Counted from the stretch's first letter, positions 36,765-46,495 are shown. The stretch is DNA of 64,000 bases from Chitinispirillaceae bacterium (GCA_016929595.1 JAFGIN010000120.1:1-64000), one strand, 5' to 3'. The notes: generated by a model from the sequence alone, not told the origin. Program-made: numbers and translations.

Positions 36765-38636
36765 ATGGCAATCATAAATTTAAGCAACATCAGCATCGCT
36801 TTCGGCGGCCCCTGCATTCTGGATTCAATTTCTTTTGACGTACAGAAAGGTCAGAGGATCTGTATTCTTGGGCGCAATGGTACCGGGAAATCGACTCTTT
36901 TAAAGATAATTGCCGGTGAACTGCCATCCGATTCCGGCTCCGTGATTAAAGAACCGGGATTACGAGTCGCCTATCTTTCCCAGGATGTACCTGAGAATTT
37001 CAGTGGAACAATAGTCGATATCATCATTGCCGGTGCTGGCAGGATTGGTGAGATGCTTGTGCGATGGAATGTGCTTCATGCTGCGGGTTCAGAATCGGAT
37101 GAACTTCACAACCTTCAGCATGAGCTTGATAGTTGTAATGGCTGGCAGATTCAGACAGCTGCAGAGCGCCTTCTTGCTCAGATGCAACTTGATGAATTAC
37201 AGGAGTTCTCAACGCTCTCCGGAGGAATGCGCAGACGGGCTATGCTTGCACGCACACTGGTGACAGAACCAGATGTACTTCTGCTCGATGAACCGACAAA
37301 CCACCTTGACATCACATCGATTCAGTGGATTGAATCTTTCATACTCAATACAAATATAACGCTTCTGTTTGTCACGCATGACCGCAAACTGCTTAAACGA
37401 CTCGCAACAAGAATTGTTGAAATTGACAGGGGAAAGCTTTACGACTGGTCCTGTGATTATGAGACATTTCTTGAGCGCAAACAGGCGGTACTGGATGCGC
37501 AAGACCGTGAGTGGGAACGATTCGATAAAAAACTGGCACAGGAAGAGGTGTGGATTCGCAAAGGGGTGAAAGCCCGAAGAACACGCAATGAGGGACGTGT
37601 GCGTGCACTTATTCGCATGCGTAATGAACGACGGAAACGCAGAGAACGAATCGGTACGGTTTCGATGGGGATTTCAGAGTCCGGGCGCTCCGGGGACCGG
37701 GTGATCGAGACAAAAGACCTTTCCTATACATGGGGAAAAACACCCATCATGCATTCTTTGACACTGACAGTTATGCGTGGTGATAAAATAGGCATAATGG
37801 GTCCAAACGGATGTGGAAAAACGACGCTCCTGAAACTGCTCCTGGGAAAACTTCAGCCCACAGATGGCTCTATACGTTTCGGTACCAATCTCGAGCCGGT
37901 GTATTTTGATCAGCTCCGTGAAGTACTTGATACTGAAAAAACGATATGGGAAAACGTTGCTCCAGGAGGAGATACAGTATTTGTTAATGGTAAACCGCAA
38001 CATATTGTCTCATACCTCCAGGATTTTCTTTTTACTGCAGAACGGGCGAAAACCCCTGTAAAGTACCTTTCCGGCGGCGAACGTAACCGTCTGGTGCTCG
38101 CGCGTATGTTCACACAACCATCGAATGTGCTGGTTCTGGATGAGCCTACAAATGATCTGGACATCGAAACTCTTGAACTGCTTGAAGAGCTACTTAGCAG
38201 TTACAGTGGAACGGTGCTTGTTGTCAGCCATGACCGGGAGTTTCTCAATAACCTTGTTACATCGACACTCGTTTTTGAAGAAGATGCAACAGTTAAAGAG
38301 TACATTGGCGGGTATGATGACTGGGAAAGGCAGAAACAGGAACTTGAAAGCAAAGTAGAAAAACCCAAAGAAAATACGGTTGTCGTAAAAGATGAGAAAA
38401 CTGAAAACAGAAGCTTGAAAAAGCTTAGCTATAAAGAGAAGCTGATTCTTGAATCCCTTCCTCAGAAAATCGAACAGCTGGAGATGGAACAGTCTGAACT
38501 TAATGTGAAGCTTGCCGATCCCATTTATTTTAAAATAGCCGGATTTGTTTCTGAAACAAAAGACCGGCTTGGATTAATTGAAGTCGAGTTAGAAAACGCC
38601 TATCAACTCTGGCAGGAGCTGGAGTCCCGAAAGTAA
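36765..38636 (+). CDS. uup: ABC-F family ATPase Uup-like
   Basis: A 623-residue soluble protein with two ABC cassettes: Walker A GRNGTGKST (about 35-43) and GPNGCGKTT (about 346-354), signatures LSGGMRRRAMLAR and LSGGERNRLVLAR. A charged linker rich in Arg/Lys (about 245-300) joins them, and a C-terminal coiled coil (about 540-620) typical of Uup binds nucleic acid. ABC-F proteins act on the ribosome; Uup is also linked to transposon excision and branched DNA. No Shine-Dalgarno sequence is visible. Confidence 0.92.
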   Translation: MAIINLSNISIAFGGPCILDSISFDVQKGQRICILGRNGTGKSTLLKIIAGELPSDSGSVIKEPGLRVAYLSQDVPENFSGTIVDIIIAGAGRIGEMLVRWNVLHAAGSESDELHNLQHELDSCNGWQIQTAAERLLAQMQLDELQEFSTLSGGMRRRAMLARTLVTEPDVLLLDEPTNHLDITSIQWIESFILNTNITLLFVTHDRKLLKRLATRIVEIDRGKLYDWSCDYETFLERKQAVLDAQDREWERFDKKLAQEEVWIRKGVKARRTRNEGRVRALIRMRNERRKRRERIGTVSMGISESGRSGDRVIETKDLSYTWGKTPIMHSLTLTVMRGDKIGIMGPNGCGKTTLLKLLLGKLQPTDGSIRFGTNLEPVYFDQLREVLDTEKTIWENVAPGGDTVFVNGKPQHIVSYLQDFLFTAERAKTPVKYLSGGERNRLVLARMFTQPSNVLVLDEPTNDLDIETLELLEELLSSYSGTVLVVSHDREFLNNLVTSTLVFEEDATVKEYIGGYDDWERQKQELESKVEKPKENTVVVKDEKTENRSLKKLSYKEKLILESLPQKIEQLEMEQSELNVKLADPIYFKIAGFVSETKDRLGLIEVELENAYQLWQELESRK

Positions 38637-38646
38637 TCCCTGGAGC

Positions 38647-40269
38647 TCATCTGTTTATTGTCAGTCGACAGGAGATACATTCTGATAAAGAACGCAGTGT
38701 TATCCAGTAAACTCCATTACTCAGGCGGTTTAATCCATTGATACTGTGAATACCCTTCTCAAAATAGCCATCACTGAGATATTCGACCAGCTGTCCCTGA
38801 AGAGTATAGATTTTCATCGAAACAACACCTGGTTGAGGGATTGAAAACTGCAGGGCATCAGTAGTATTTCCGGTAAAGGAAAATCGTAATCCGTCACTGT
38901 TTTTTTTCTGTCCGGGATGTACGGAAACTTTGTCAAACAGAGCTTTTATTGTCATATTTTTTGTAATGATTATTGTAAGCTCCGCACTTGTACTGCTTGT
39001 ATCACCGCTCCAGCGGGAAAAGGTATATTTATCGTTTGTTGAAGCCTTGAGTTTTATGGTATCCCCTCTGGAAAATTCTTTAGCAGCAGGCGATACGGTA
39101 ATTGTCCCTGCATTTGCGGGATCTGTCTGTACTGTCAGGGTGAACGTTTCAGGTGCCGGAGGATTCCAGAGATCCGGCATATTTCCAGACAATAAGAGAA
39201 GGTACACTAATTTTAATGATGTGCTGAAATAGGATTCCTTGACAGTGATAAGGGAATCCTGGACTTTGTATGCATTGTCAAGCCAGGTCTGGTGAGATGA
39301 GTCAACCATTCCCGCGCAGGCGAAAGCCCCCAGAAAGGTTGAAGTAAGCCACTGTGATGTTCTGGTTCCATCAAGGTTGTATCCGTCGCCGACTTTTGAT
39401 GCATCACCTTTTGTAGATGACATTATCCAGGTTGCTATTTTTGAGCATATCTCTTTTGCATCATTGTGGCCATACCATAGATATCCCCAGGCTATGCGCC
39501 AGGGGGTTCGGGCGGCATCATATTTGTAGTTATCACCTGTCGAGCCGCCATTTTCCTGACACCAGTCGGGTACAAGACCGGTGGTAGTATTCTGCACTTT
39601 TTTGATCAGCGAATATGAGTTTGCGATTACTTTATTCCAGTCCTGTGAGCCTGCATGTTTAAACGATTCAAGTGCTGCTGTGCTGAAGTAGGAGGGGTTT
39701 TTCTTGTTGTCCCAGGTATCACCTGGTTTAAGGTAACCATTGGCATTAACCTCCTTGTTCCATATTTTATCGATAAGCGTCCGGGCATCATCGAGATATT
39801 TCTGATCACCCCATTGTTTGTGAGCCTGAACAAGTGCTGCAGCTACATCCAGTTCTGCATCGGTCGCCGCATTCTGACTGGCTACGTTGTTAAATCCATC
39901 GATTTTCCAGTGCATCAGTTCATTTGTGTTTAAAAAAGAGTTATAGTATTTCCAGAGTTTGTCAAACTTATCCCGGGTGTTATTGGTTTCATTGTCCATG
40001 TAAACCATGACCAGCATTCCATATCCGATACCTTCACTGACCGTCTGGCTTGGGGTATCCCACTTGATACGTGCTTTTGTTTTATCGGAACTTTCTTCAT
40101 AAAACCGGTCGATAAAATCTTTGTATGCTGCTTGTATTCTGTCGTTATTGATCATTGATGGTTTGGTACCATACGTGTATTTAGCATTTTGTGGGAATGG
40201 AAAATTAGGAGCGGCAAAAAGTGTTAAAGGTATAATTATTAAAGCGATTAAGTTAGAAAACAACTGCAT
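38647..40269 (-). CDS. secreted GH8 endoglucanase with C-terminal sorting-like domain
   Basis: About 540 residues. Signal peptide MQLFSNLIALIIIPLTLFA, then a GH8 catalytic domain (about 25-370) with predicted acid Glu79 in VSEGIGYGM and Asp137 in NAATDAELD. Residues about 380-450 form a beta-rich repeat module (DPANAGTITVSPAAKEF). The last 80 residues (ISIPQ-like, YTLQGQLVEYL ... GLNRLSNGVYWITL) resemble type IX secretion C-terminal sorting domains. It hydrolyses beta-1,4-glucan outside the cell. ATG at 40269 is chosen because AAAGGA lies 7 bases upstream; the longer frame begins with a TTG overlapping that box. Confidence 0.92.
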   Translation of the reverse strand: MQLFSNLIALIIIPLTLFAAPNFPFPQNAKYTYGTKPSMINNDRIQAAYKDFIDRFYEESSDKTKARIKWDTPSQTVSEGIGYGMLVMVYMDNETNNTRDKFDKLWKYYNSFLNTNELMHWKIDGFNNVASQNAATDAELDVAAALVQAHKQWGDQKYLDDARTLIDKIWNKEVNANGYLKPGDTWDNKKNPSYFSTAALESFKHAGSQDWNKVIANSYSLIKKVQNTTTGLVPDWCQENGGSTGDNYKYDAARTPWRIAWGYLWYGHNDAKEICSKIATWIMSSTKGDASKVGDGYNLDGTRTSQWLTSTFLGAFACAGMVDSSHQTWLDNAYKVQDSLITVKESYFSTSLKLVYLLLLSGNMPDLWNPPAPETFTLTVQTDPANAGTITVSPAAKEFSRGDTIKLKASTNDKYTFSRWSGDTSSTSAELTIIITKNMTIKALFDKVSVHPGQKKNSDGLRFSFTGNTTDALQFSIPQPGVVSMKIYTLQGQLVEYLSDGYFEKGIHSINGLNRLSNGVYWITLRSLSECISCRLTINR

Positions 40270-40501
40270 CAGATATCCTTTCAATCAGGTAAAATCTAAC
40301 TGAATGCCGGGAAAGAGAAAGATGTACTACGCCCTGAATCCGGCAATACATCAGGTCTTATATATAGTATCCATTCAGGGAGAGATTGGTTTGATCCTAA
40401 ATGGATTAATGTAAAAAAAAAAATTAAAAGACATTTTGAAAAAATTGTATTGATCTTTCGATCGCTGCATTTTCTGGAACCCTTTCATAATACCCGATTA
40501 T

Positions 40502-41491
40502 TCAGGAGATTTCAGAATCCTTTAACTTCTCTTCTTTTACCATCTCTGCGAGTTTTCTGACAATCGCATCAACTCCATCGCCTGTAACTGATGATATTTT
40601 CATCCAGTGATCGGCGATAGCAGGGGAGTCCGGGGTAAGCAGATCTGCTTTTGTTGCGATAAATACTTTTGGTTTTGCAGCGAGGTTCTGGCTGTACTCA
40701 TTAAGTTCGTGAAGCAGTACGCCTGCCTCGGCTTCGATATCTTCTGATGATGCGTCAACGAGAATCGCAAGAATCTTGGTGCGTTCGATGTGCCTGAGAA
40801 ATCGTATGCCAAGTCCCTTACCAAGATGACAATCTTCGATAAGTCCGGGAATATCGGCCATTACAAACGAATTATATCCGCGTGGAACATTGACAATTCC
40901 AAGATGAGGCTCTTTTGTTGTAAATGGATAATCAGCAATTTTCGGACGTGCTTTTGAAACAGCAGAAATAAATGTCGATTTTCCGGCATTGGGACGACCG
41001 ACAAGTCCCACATCTGCCAGAACCTTTAAAACAAGTCGTAATTTTTTCTTTTCGCCCGGTTTTCCTGGTTCACAGAATTCAGGATTGGGATTTTTAGGCG
41101 ATACCAGGGTTGCATTTCCGCGGCCGCCTCTTCCGCCCCGGGCTATCAGTTCTGATGCACCATCACGCAGACAGTCGATAACAATATCTTTAGTCTCTTC
41201 ATCACGGACAATTGTACCAAGCGGTACCTTTATTATGACATTTTCACCATTGCGCCCAGTTTTGTTGGATCCTTTTCCATGTGCTCCACGTTCAGCTTTG
41301 TATCTTTGATGATAAGCAACATCCTGGAGTGTGTGAACTTGCGGAGATCCCTCAAAATAAATGTTCCCGCCGTTGCCCCCATCACCGCCATCAGGACGAC
41401 CTTTTGATTTAAATTTCAGCCGCTCATAAGCATGACAGCCATTACCGCCATCACCTGCTTCAACCTGAATTACCGTTTCGTCAATAAACAT
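40502..41491 (-). CDS. obg: GTPase Obg/CgtA
   Basis: A 329-residue ribosome-assembly GTPase. The glycine-rich Obg fold spans about 1-158 (VEAGDGGNGCHAYERLKF, RGGRGGRGNATL). The G domain contains GRPNAGKSTFISA (about 166-178), DIPGLIEDCHLGKGLG and the specificity motif ATKAD. The variable C-terminal OCT domain is absent, as in many short Obg proteins. It is preceded by fmdB at 20 bases on the same strand. Confidence 0.97.
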   Translation of the reverse strand: MFIDETVIQVEAGDGGNGCHAYERLKFKSKGRPDGGDGGNGGNIYFEGSPQVHTLQDVAYHQRYKAERGAHGKGSNKTGRNGENVIIKVPLGTIVRDEETKDIVIDCLRDGASELIARGGRGGRGNATLVSPKNPNPEFCEPGKPGEKKKLRLVLKVLADVGLVGRPNAGKSTFISAVSKARPKIADYPFTTKEPHLGIVNVPRGYNSFVMADIPGLIEDCHLGKGLGIRFLRHIERTKILAILVDASSEDIEAEAGVLLHELNEYSQNLAAKPKVFIATKADLLTPDSPAIADHWMKISSVTGDGVDAIVRKLAEMVKEEKLKDSEIS

Positions 41492-41511
41492 GTTTTTACC
41501 GATCTGTACTA

Positions 41512-41865
41512 CTATTTACTTGTTGCTGAGGATGTTGAAGATGAAGACGATGTTGAAGATGAGGATGATGAGGTCGATCCTGATGTGCCTGCAGAAGATG
41601 CCGATGATGAAGAAGGTGTTGATGATGCACCTGAAGGCTTCGATGCGCTATCACTGCCTGCTGCTTTTTTATACGAATCTGACCGGTAATCGGTGATATA
41701 AAATCCACTCCCTTTAAACAGAAAACCGGCTCCCGGAGAGAAGAGACGTTTCACCGTTCCATCACAACCCTCTTTTTTGCAATTCTTTAATGGTTCAGCG
41801 GTGATACTTTGAAATTCTTCGAAGGTATAACCGCATTTTTCGCATTGATACTCATACGTAGGCAT
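41512..41865 (-). CDS. FmdB-family zinc-ribbon protein with Ser-rich tail
   Basis: A 117-residue protein. The N-terminal zinc ribbon (MPTYEYQCEKCGYTFEEFQS ... CKKEGCDG, residues 1-40) is the FmdB/CxxC_CxxC_SSSS type, followed by VKRLFSPGAGFLFKGSGFYITDYRS. From about residue 70 on it is nearly all serine with alanine, glycine and threonine, encoded by low-complexity DNA. The family is small and of uncertain regulatory function. It is upstream of obg, probably one operon. Confidence 0.9.
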   Translation of the reverse strand: MPTYEYQCEKCGYTFEEFQSITAEPLKNCKKEGCDGTVKRLFSPGAGFLFKGSGFYITDYRSDSYKKAAGSDSASKPSGASSTPSSSSASSAGTSGSTSSSSSSTSSSSSTSSATSK

Positions 41866-42033
41866 AATGCATATCTCCTGTTTGCGTAAAGTTCTTCCTT
41901 TATGAATACTCAGAGTTGTAAACTAAACACCGGACGAATATACTAAAAAAAATATATAAAGGCAAAACGTTTGTTTCTTTAGAGAGATAGTAACAGCAAT
42001 CCATTAAATGGCATTTGCGTTATCCGCGCACAT

Positions 42034-43311
42034 TTATAGCGGCTCTGCATAGAGATCGTAATCGCCAGAGCCGACAATTTTGACATCATAAAAGTTGCCC
42101 GGAGTAAAACTTCCATTCATAATCAAAATTTTCCCATCAATCTCCGGGGCATCGTACTGCGATCGTGCCTCGAAATTGAAATCGGTGTCAGATGACACAT
42201 CGTCAACAATTATTTCGATTGTGTTTCCAATTTTATTCTCGAGACAGGCGCTGCTGATTTCACGCTGTTGCAACATCAGGGTTTCACACCGTTTCACTGC
42301 AGTTGAAGTCCTGGGGCGAGGTTTCAGGGAATACGCGGCTGTCCCTTCTTCCGGTGAAAAGGGAAACACTCCAAGTTTGTCAAAACATGCATACTCTATG
42401 AAGCTCTGAAGCTCTTTAAAATGTGCATCAGTTTCCCCGGGAAATCCAAGAATAAAGGAACTTCGAAGTGATGCATCCGGTACTTTTTTCCTGATTTTAT
42501 CGACAAGATCATAAATACCTGTTGTGAGTGGTTGACGTTTCATAGCTTTAAGTATGGGTTCTGCAATGTGTTGCAGCGGAATGTCAAAGTATGAACAGAT
42601 TCTCTTCTCTGATGCGACCAGGTCAAGAAGCTCGTTAGAAACGTACTGTGGATGCAGATACATCATCCGCAACCAGTGAAAGTCTGTTTTTTTTAACAGT
42701 ATCTCTAATAGTTCGACAAGTGAACTACCGCTATCATTTCCATAAAAAGATGTATCCTGTGCTACAAGAATCAATTCCCGTGTTCCCTGCTGATAAAGCA
42801 GTTGTGCTTCCTGAATAATTTCATTCTGGTTACGGCTTTTAAAGTTTCCGCGAATGGATGGGATCACGCAAAATGCACATCTATGGGAACAACCCTCTGC
42901 AATTTTTAAATATTGAGTAGCTACAGGAGATTGATACTGACGCTGCAGGGGTGAGACCGGGGAGTGCTTAAGCAGTTTCTGGATTTCAGTTTCCCATTGT
43001 TGGGAACTGATCCAGTGATCAACCTCTGGAAACTGTCCTGCAACTTCATCCCGGTAGCGCTGGGAAAAACATCCACATACGATCAATTCTCTGCACTTGC
43101 CACTTTTTTTTAACGATGCGGCATCCAGAATTGAGGCTATCGCTTCCTCCTGCGCCTCCCTGATAAACGCGCAGGTATTAACAATCACTGTTTCCGCGTC
43201 ATTAAAATCATTGGTGACGCTATATCCAGCCTCACAGAACCGATGAAGAATCTTTTCTCCATCCACTATATTTTTACTGCATCCCAGATTAATAAGTAAA
43301 ATTGATGACAT
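42034..43311 (-). CDS. rimO: ribosomal protein S12 methylthiotransferase RimO
   Basis: A 425-residue radical SAM enzyme that methylthiolates an aspartate of ribosomal protein S12. The N-terminal UPF0004 domain starts SILLINLGCSKNIVDGEKI with its three cluster cysteines (about residues 10, 46 and 80). The radical SAM motif is EGCSHRCAFCVIPSIRG (about 140). A C-terminal TRAM-like domain with RSQYDAPEIDG separates it from MiaB. The following 168 bases before fmdB show no gene. Confidence 0.95.
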   Translation of the reverse strand: MSSILLINLGCSKNIVDGEKILHRFCEAGYSVTNDFNDAETVIVNTCAFIREAQEEAIASILDAASLKKSGKCRELIVCGCFSQRYRDEVAGQFPEVDHWISSQQWETEIQKLLKHSPVSPLQRQYQSPVATQYLKIAEGCSHRCAFCVIPSIRGNFKSRNQNEIIQEAQLLYQQGTRELILVAQDTSFYGNDSGSSLVELLEILLKKTDFHWLRMMYLHPQYVSNELLDLVASEKRICSYFDIPLQHIAEPILKAMKRQPLTTGIYDLVDKIRKKVPDASLRSSFILGFPGETDAHFKELQSFIEYACFDKLGVFPFSPEEGTAAYSLKPRPRTSTAVKRCETLMLQQREISSACLENKIGNTIEIIVDDVSSDTDFNFEARSQYDAPEIDGKILIMNGSFTPGNFYDVKIVGSGDYDLYAEPL

Positions 43312-43520
43312 CGATAGTATCTCCTGAGTCGTTACAAAATATATAATGAAACAGTAAAATATGATTAAACCTGTAACCCTGTGTGCTAAGAGTTCACCAA
43401 TATTTAAAAAAAACTTTGTATCGTCAGACGATCGCAGATTTTACAGTGTAAAAATCCCGGGTAAAAGTGGTGTGGGTTAATGAATTCTGAAGCTTTTTTT
43501 CGGAATGAAACGAAGTCGAA

Positions 43521-43551
43521 CCGGGTACTACCGGAATCTGTAAGTACCCGG
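43521..43551. other. stem-loop downstream of the SPOR lipoprotein gene
   Basis: Perfect 9-bp arms CCGGGTACT (43521-43529) and AGTACCCGG (43543-43551) around a 13-base loop. It lies 12 bases beyond the SPOR gene stop on the minus strand. No long T-run follows, so termination is possible but not certain. The rest of 43312-43520 shows no gene. Confidence 0.6.
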
Positions 43552-43563
43552 AAAGAAACTATA

Positions 43564-44343
43564 TTACCATGCGCTATCCCAGCCTGTTGTATCTGGTATG
43601 GAGCCTGCGTCCGGAGTTTCAGCGGGCGTCGGGGCTACAGGTTCAGGGGTAACAGGTTGAGTTACCGGGGGCTCTGGTATAACAGCTGCGGGTTCTGGCG
43701 TATATTGTGAACTGGTTTCGGTTGTAGTGTATGTACTGCTTCCGGAGTAAGATTCCGGTGAAGAGCTGTAACCTGCACCACCACTTCCCATTCCACTTCC
43801 CGACATGCCTATGTTATCATTTGATCGATTATCCACCCAGAAGTCGTAGCCGGCATCACTGAGTGTAGTTTCACCGAACGATCGTGCTGAACCAATCGAT
43901 GTAAAACCGCCGACTCTTACTCTGTAATAGGTTCCCGGCAAATCCGGTGTTGGATCTGTCACTTCACAAACATAAGACGGGAATCCCATTCCTTCAAGCT
44001 GAGTTGCTACCCTGTCTGCAAGACGTTTACTTTTTATTGTAGAGACCTGCAGCACATATCTTCCACCTTCAGAAAACTGACCAGGCTGGGCAGACAGTGA
44101 TTTTTTAACTGAAGGCACCGTGGAAAATGTTTCATTCCCAATACTTTTCTCAGCAGGAGTTTTCGTTGCTGCTTCATCCTTGTAAAATTCATCAAAGATA
44201 TCTGTAGTATCTTTAAGAACAGGTTTAGATAAGGATTTTGTTGTTAGTGTTGTGTTCTTACGACTCTGGGGTTTTTTCTGGACACATCCGCCGATAATCA
44301 ACGTCGTGAGAACTCCGGTTACAAGGAGTTTCCCAGGAAGCAT
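43564..44343 (-). CDS. SPOR-domain lipoprotein
   Basis: About 259 residues. A lipoprotein signal (MLPGKLLVTGVLTTLIIGGC, Cys20) anchors it to a membrane. A SPOR domain lies around residues 95-165 (RYVLQVSTIKSKRLADRVATQLEGMGFPSYVCEV ... YYRVRVGGFTSIGSARSFGET), which binds denuded peptidoglycan at division sites. The tail is low complexity: Ser/Gly/Tyr, then Pro/Glu/Thr-rich. ATG at 44343 is chosen because GGAGGTACT directly precedes it. The upstream 18 codons of the frame would destroy the signal peptide. Confidence 0.88.
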   Translation of the reverse strand: MLPGKLLVTGVLTTLIIGGCVQKKPQSRKNTTLTTKSLSKPVLKDTTDIFDEFYKDEAATKTPAEKSIGNETFSTVPSVKKSLSAQPGQFSEGGRYVLQVSTIKSKRLADRVATQLEGMGFPSYVCEVTDPTPDLPGTYYRVRVGGFTSIGSARSFGETTLSDAGYDFWVDNRSNDNIGMSGSGMGSGGAGYSSSPESYSGSSTYTTTETSSQYTPEPAAVIPEPPVTQPVTPEPVAPTPAETPDAGSIPDTTGWDSAW

Positions 44344-44647
44344 AGTACCTCCTCTAAAAAAAGTCAGGATAAAATGTTTACAAATATGAATATTCATTAT
44401 TTCAAAACTGTCTGCTTAAAAAAGAATTGTCGCTTTTTATAGAGAAAAATGACGACATCAGAATGCTTACGATAACGGAAATAATCTTAAAAAATTGTCA
44501 TCAAATCAAATAAAACTAACAATATTTTACATTAAATCTACAATATTGGTTGAAAAAATGCTATTAAATAGTTGAGTTTTGGTTAGATTCATTATCGAAA
44601 TGGTAATGGTGCAAGGTTGAAACGGGGAAAATCATACGACTTCCCCG

Positions 44648-44676
44648 GAAATTAAAACTTCATTGTCGGTATGAAG
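44648..44676 (-). terminator. candidate terminator after hisB
   Basis: Arms CTTCAT (44658-44663) and ATGAAG (44671-44676) with a short loop. On the minus strand they are followed by TTTTAATTT, just after the hisB stop. A second hairpin (GGGGAA/TTCCCC, 44624-44646) lies further on. The remainder of 44344-44684 is AT-rich without a recognisable gene. Confidence 0.5.
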
Positions 44677-44684
44677 AGTTTATT

Positions 44685-45275
44685 TTACAGAACACCTTTT
44701 GTCGATGGCAATATATCCGCAGCTCTCTGATTGATGGTGCATGCAGTGCAGAGCGCCCGCGCTACAGCCTTAAAAACCGCTTCCAGTGAGTGATGACTGT
44801 TTCGTCCACGAAGCAGATCAATGTGCATTGTGATTCTTGAATGATCAACAAATCCTTTGAAAAAGTCTTCGACAAGATCGCAATCGAAATCCATGATTCG
44901 TCTATCGACAAGAACAACCGAATAAATGAGATTCGGTCGTCCGGCAATATCAAGGCAGACTCTGGCCAGCGATTCGTCCATTGGAAGATAAAAGGTACCA
45001 TAACGGGTAATGCCTTTCATATCTCCAAGTGCTTTAGAAAATGCCATTCCGAGCGTTATGCCAATGTCTTCAGCGCTGTGGTGAAAATCGATGTGAGTGT
45101 CACCCTTGCAGGTGAGATTGATATCAAATAATCCGTGACGCGCGAATAATGTGAGCATATGGTCCATAAAACCGTTCCCACTGGAGATCACAGATGCACC
45201 TGTACCATCGATGGTAAGCTCGATAGTAACATCTGTTTCGTTGGTTTTTCGTGCAACTTGTGCGCTTCGTTTCAT
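44685..45275 (-). CDS. hisB: imidazoleglycerol-phosphate dehydratase
   Basis: A 196-residue monofunctional dehydratase in histidine synthesis. Metal-binding and catalytic segments are visible: GFMDHMLTLFARHGLFDI, DTHIDFHHSAEDIGITLGMAF, RRIMDFDCDLVEDFF and RGRNSHHSLEAVFKA. ATG at 45275 (MKRSAQVARKTNETDV) is chosen because it follows AGGAGTCC. The 11 extra upstream codons begin with a TTG. It lies 19 bases after hisC in the same operon. Confidence 0.96.
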   Translation of the reverse strand: MKRSAQVARKTNETDVTIELTIDGTGASVISSGNGFMDHMLTLFARHGLFDINLTCKGDTHIDFHHSAEDIGITLGMAFSKALGDMKGITRYGTFYLPMDESLARVCLDIAGRPNLIYSVVLVDRRIMDFDCDLVEDFFKGFVDHSRITMHIDLLRGRNSHHSLEAVFKAVARALCTACTINQRAADILPSTKGVL

Positions 45276-45294
45276 ATGGACTCCTGTGAAAAAA

Positions 45295-46371
45295 TCAATT
45301 GATTCCAAAAAAATTCTTTACAATTAATTTAAACTGCTCATTTTCGTAAGGTGTACCGATACTTAATCTGAAACAGTTTTCAAGCTTGGGGTAGCTTGAT
45401 ACATCACGTACAAGGATGCCGTTTTCCTGAAGGTAACTCAGCAGCTCTTTTTTTGCTGAACACCGTATACAGATAAAATTAGCCATACTGGGATACACTT
45501 TGTCGAACGGCATCTGTTTTAAAAATGAGAACATTGAATCACGTTCTGCGATCAGTGTCTGTATGGTTTCCTGTTGCAGTGAATAATTTTTGAGTAGTGT
45601 TCCGGCGATGTGCTCTGTAAGAAAATTGATATTATAGGGAAGTTTTATTTTATTGATCTGCGCAATGACATCAGAATTTCCCAGCAGATATCCTATTCTC
45701 AAACCAGCACCAGCAAATGCTTTTGAAAACGTGCGGGTAATAATCAGGTTTGGATATTCTTTGAGAAGCGGGATAGCATCATATCCGCCAAATTCAATGT
45801 AGGCTTGATCGATAAGGATAAATCCCCTGTGTATGTCAAGTATACTGCGGATCTCGGACTCATCAAGGGATGCTCCGGTTGGATTGTTGGGAGTGCAGAG
45901 TATGACAAGCGCCTCAGGATTTGTCGCAAGTGTTTTTATCAGTTCCGGTATGTTAAATTCAAGATCATTGGTCAGGTTTACACTGATACATTCTGCTCCC
46001 TTCCCTGTGGAAAGCAGGCGGTAAACAGTAAAAGTCGGCTCGCAGATGATTACCTTTGAGCCCTCATGTACAAGTGACATCATCAGAACTGAGAGCATTT
46101 CGTTCGAACCGTTTCCGGCAATCACATTGGACGATTCAAGGCCAACATGTTTTGCCAGAAGTTCTTTGAGTTCTGCAGGAATAAATGCAGGATAGCGGTT
46201 CCATGGACGTTCAATGCAAAACTTTGCGATCTCCTCTTTGATAGCTACCGGCCAGTCAAAAGGGTTTTCGTTCTGATTAAGTTTGATTGGTACATTCCTT
46301 GGTTCAAGGTGGTACCCGTTGAGATCTCTTACACATTTATTGATTAGGTTAAGAGTTTCATTTTTGTTCAT
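45295..46371 (-). CDS. hisC: histidinol-phosphate aminotransferase
   Basis: A 358-residue class I/II PLP aminotransferase. It has PIKLNQNENPFDWP near the N-terminus, GNGSNEMLSVLM, CTPNNPTGASLDESEI, the DQAYIEFGG segment and the PLP lysine in TFSKAFAGAGLRIGYLLG (about residue 216). It converts imidazole acetol phosphate to histidinol phosphate. Its start overlaps the stop of a tiny membrane ORF by 14 bases. Confidence 0.95.
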   Translation of the reverse strand: MNKNETLNLINKCVRDLNGYHLEPRNVPIKLNQNENPFDWPVAIKEEIAKFCIERPWNRYPAFIPAELKELLAKHVGLESSNVIAGNGSNEMLSVLMMSLVHEGSKVIICEPTFTVYRLLSTGKGAECISVNLTNDLEFNIPELIKTLATNPEALVILCTPNNPTGASLDESEIRSILDIHRGFILIDQAYIEFGGYDAIPLLKEYPNLIITRTFSKAFAGAGLRIGYLLGNSDVIAQINKIKLPYNINFLTEHIAGTLLKNYSLQQETIQTLIAERDSMFSFLKQMPFDKVYPSMANFICIRCSAKKELLSYLQENGILVRDVSSYPKLENCFRLSIGTPYENEQFKLIVKNFFGIN

Positions 46372-46495
46372 AATGTTTCCTGATCTCTTCTGCTAATTCT
46401 GCCATTTTTTTTTCCATGTCATTGAGCTGAGTAAGCAGATGAACCATCAGAATTATTACGCCAAGAATTGCAAGGAGAAGAAAAAATGTCCACAT
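46358..46495 (-). CDS. predicted 45-residue membrane/coiled-coil peptide
   Basis: Reading MWTFFLLLAILGVIILMVH then LLTQLNDMEKKMAEL and AEEIRKHYEQK, stop. One transmembrane helix (residues about 2-22) is followed by a charged amphipathic helix. It resembles small single-pass membrane peptides, and the hydrophobic/charged partition is unlikely by chance. It overlaps the hisC start by 14 bases, so it could couple translation to hisC. No Shine-Dalgarno sequence is visible. Function is unknown. It was too short for typical gene-length cut-offs. Confidence 0.5.
   Translation of the reverse strand: MWTFFLLLAILGVIILMVHLLTQLNDMEKKMAELAEEIRKHYEQK

Noticed and set aside
41432-41689. Plus-strand acidic ORF (poly Asp/Glu)
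   Set aside because: It is the complement of the serine-rich tail codons of the FmdB-family gene, so it is a shadow.
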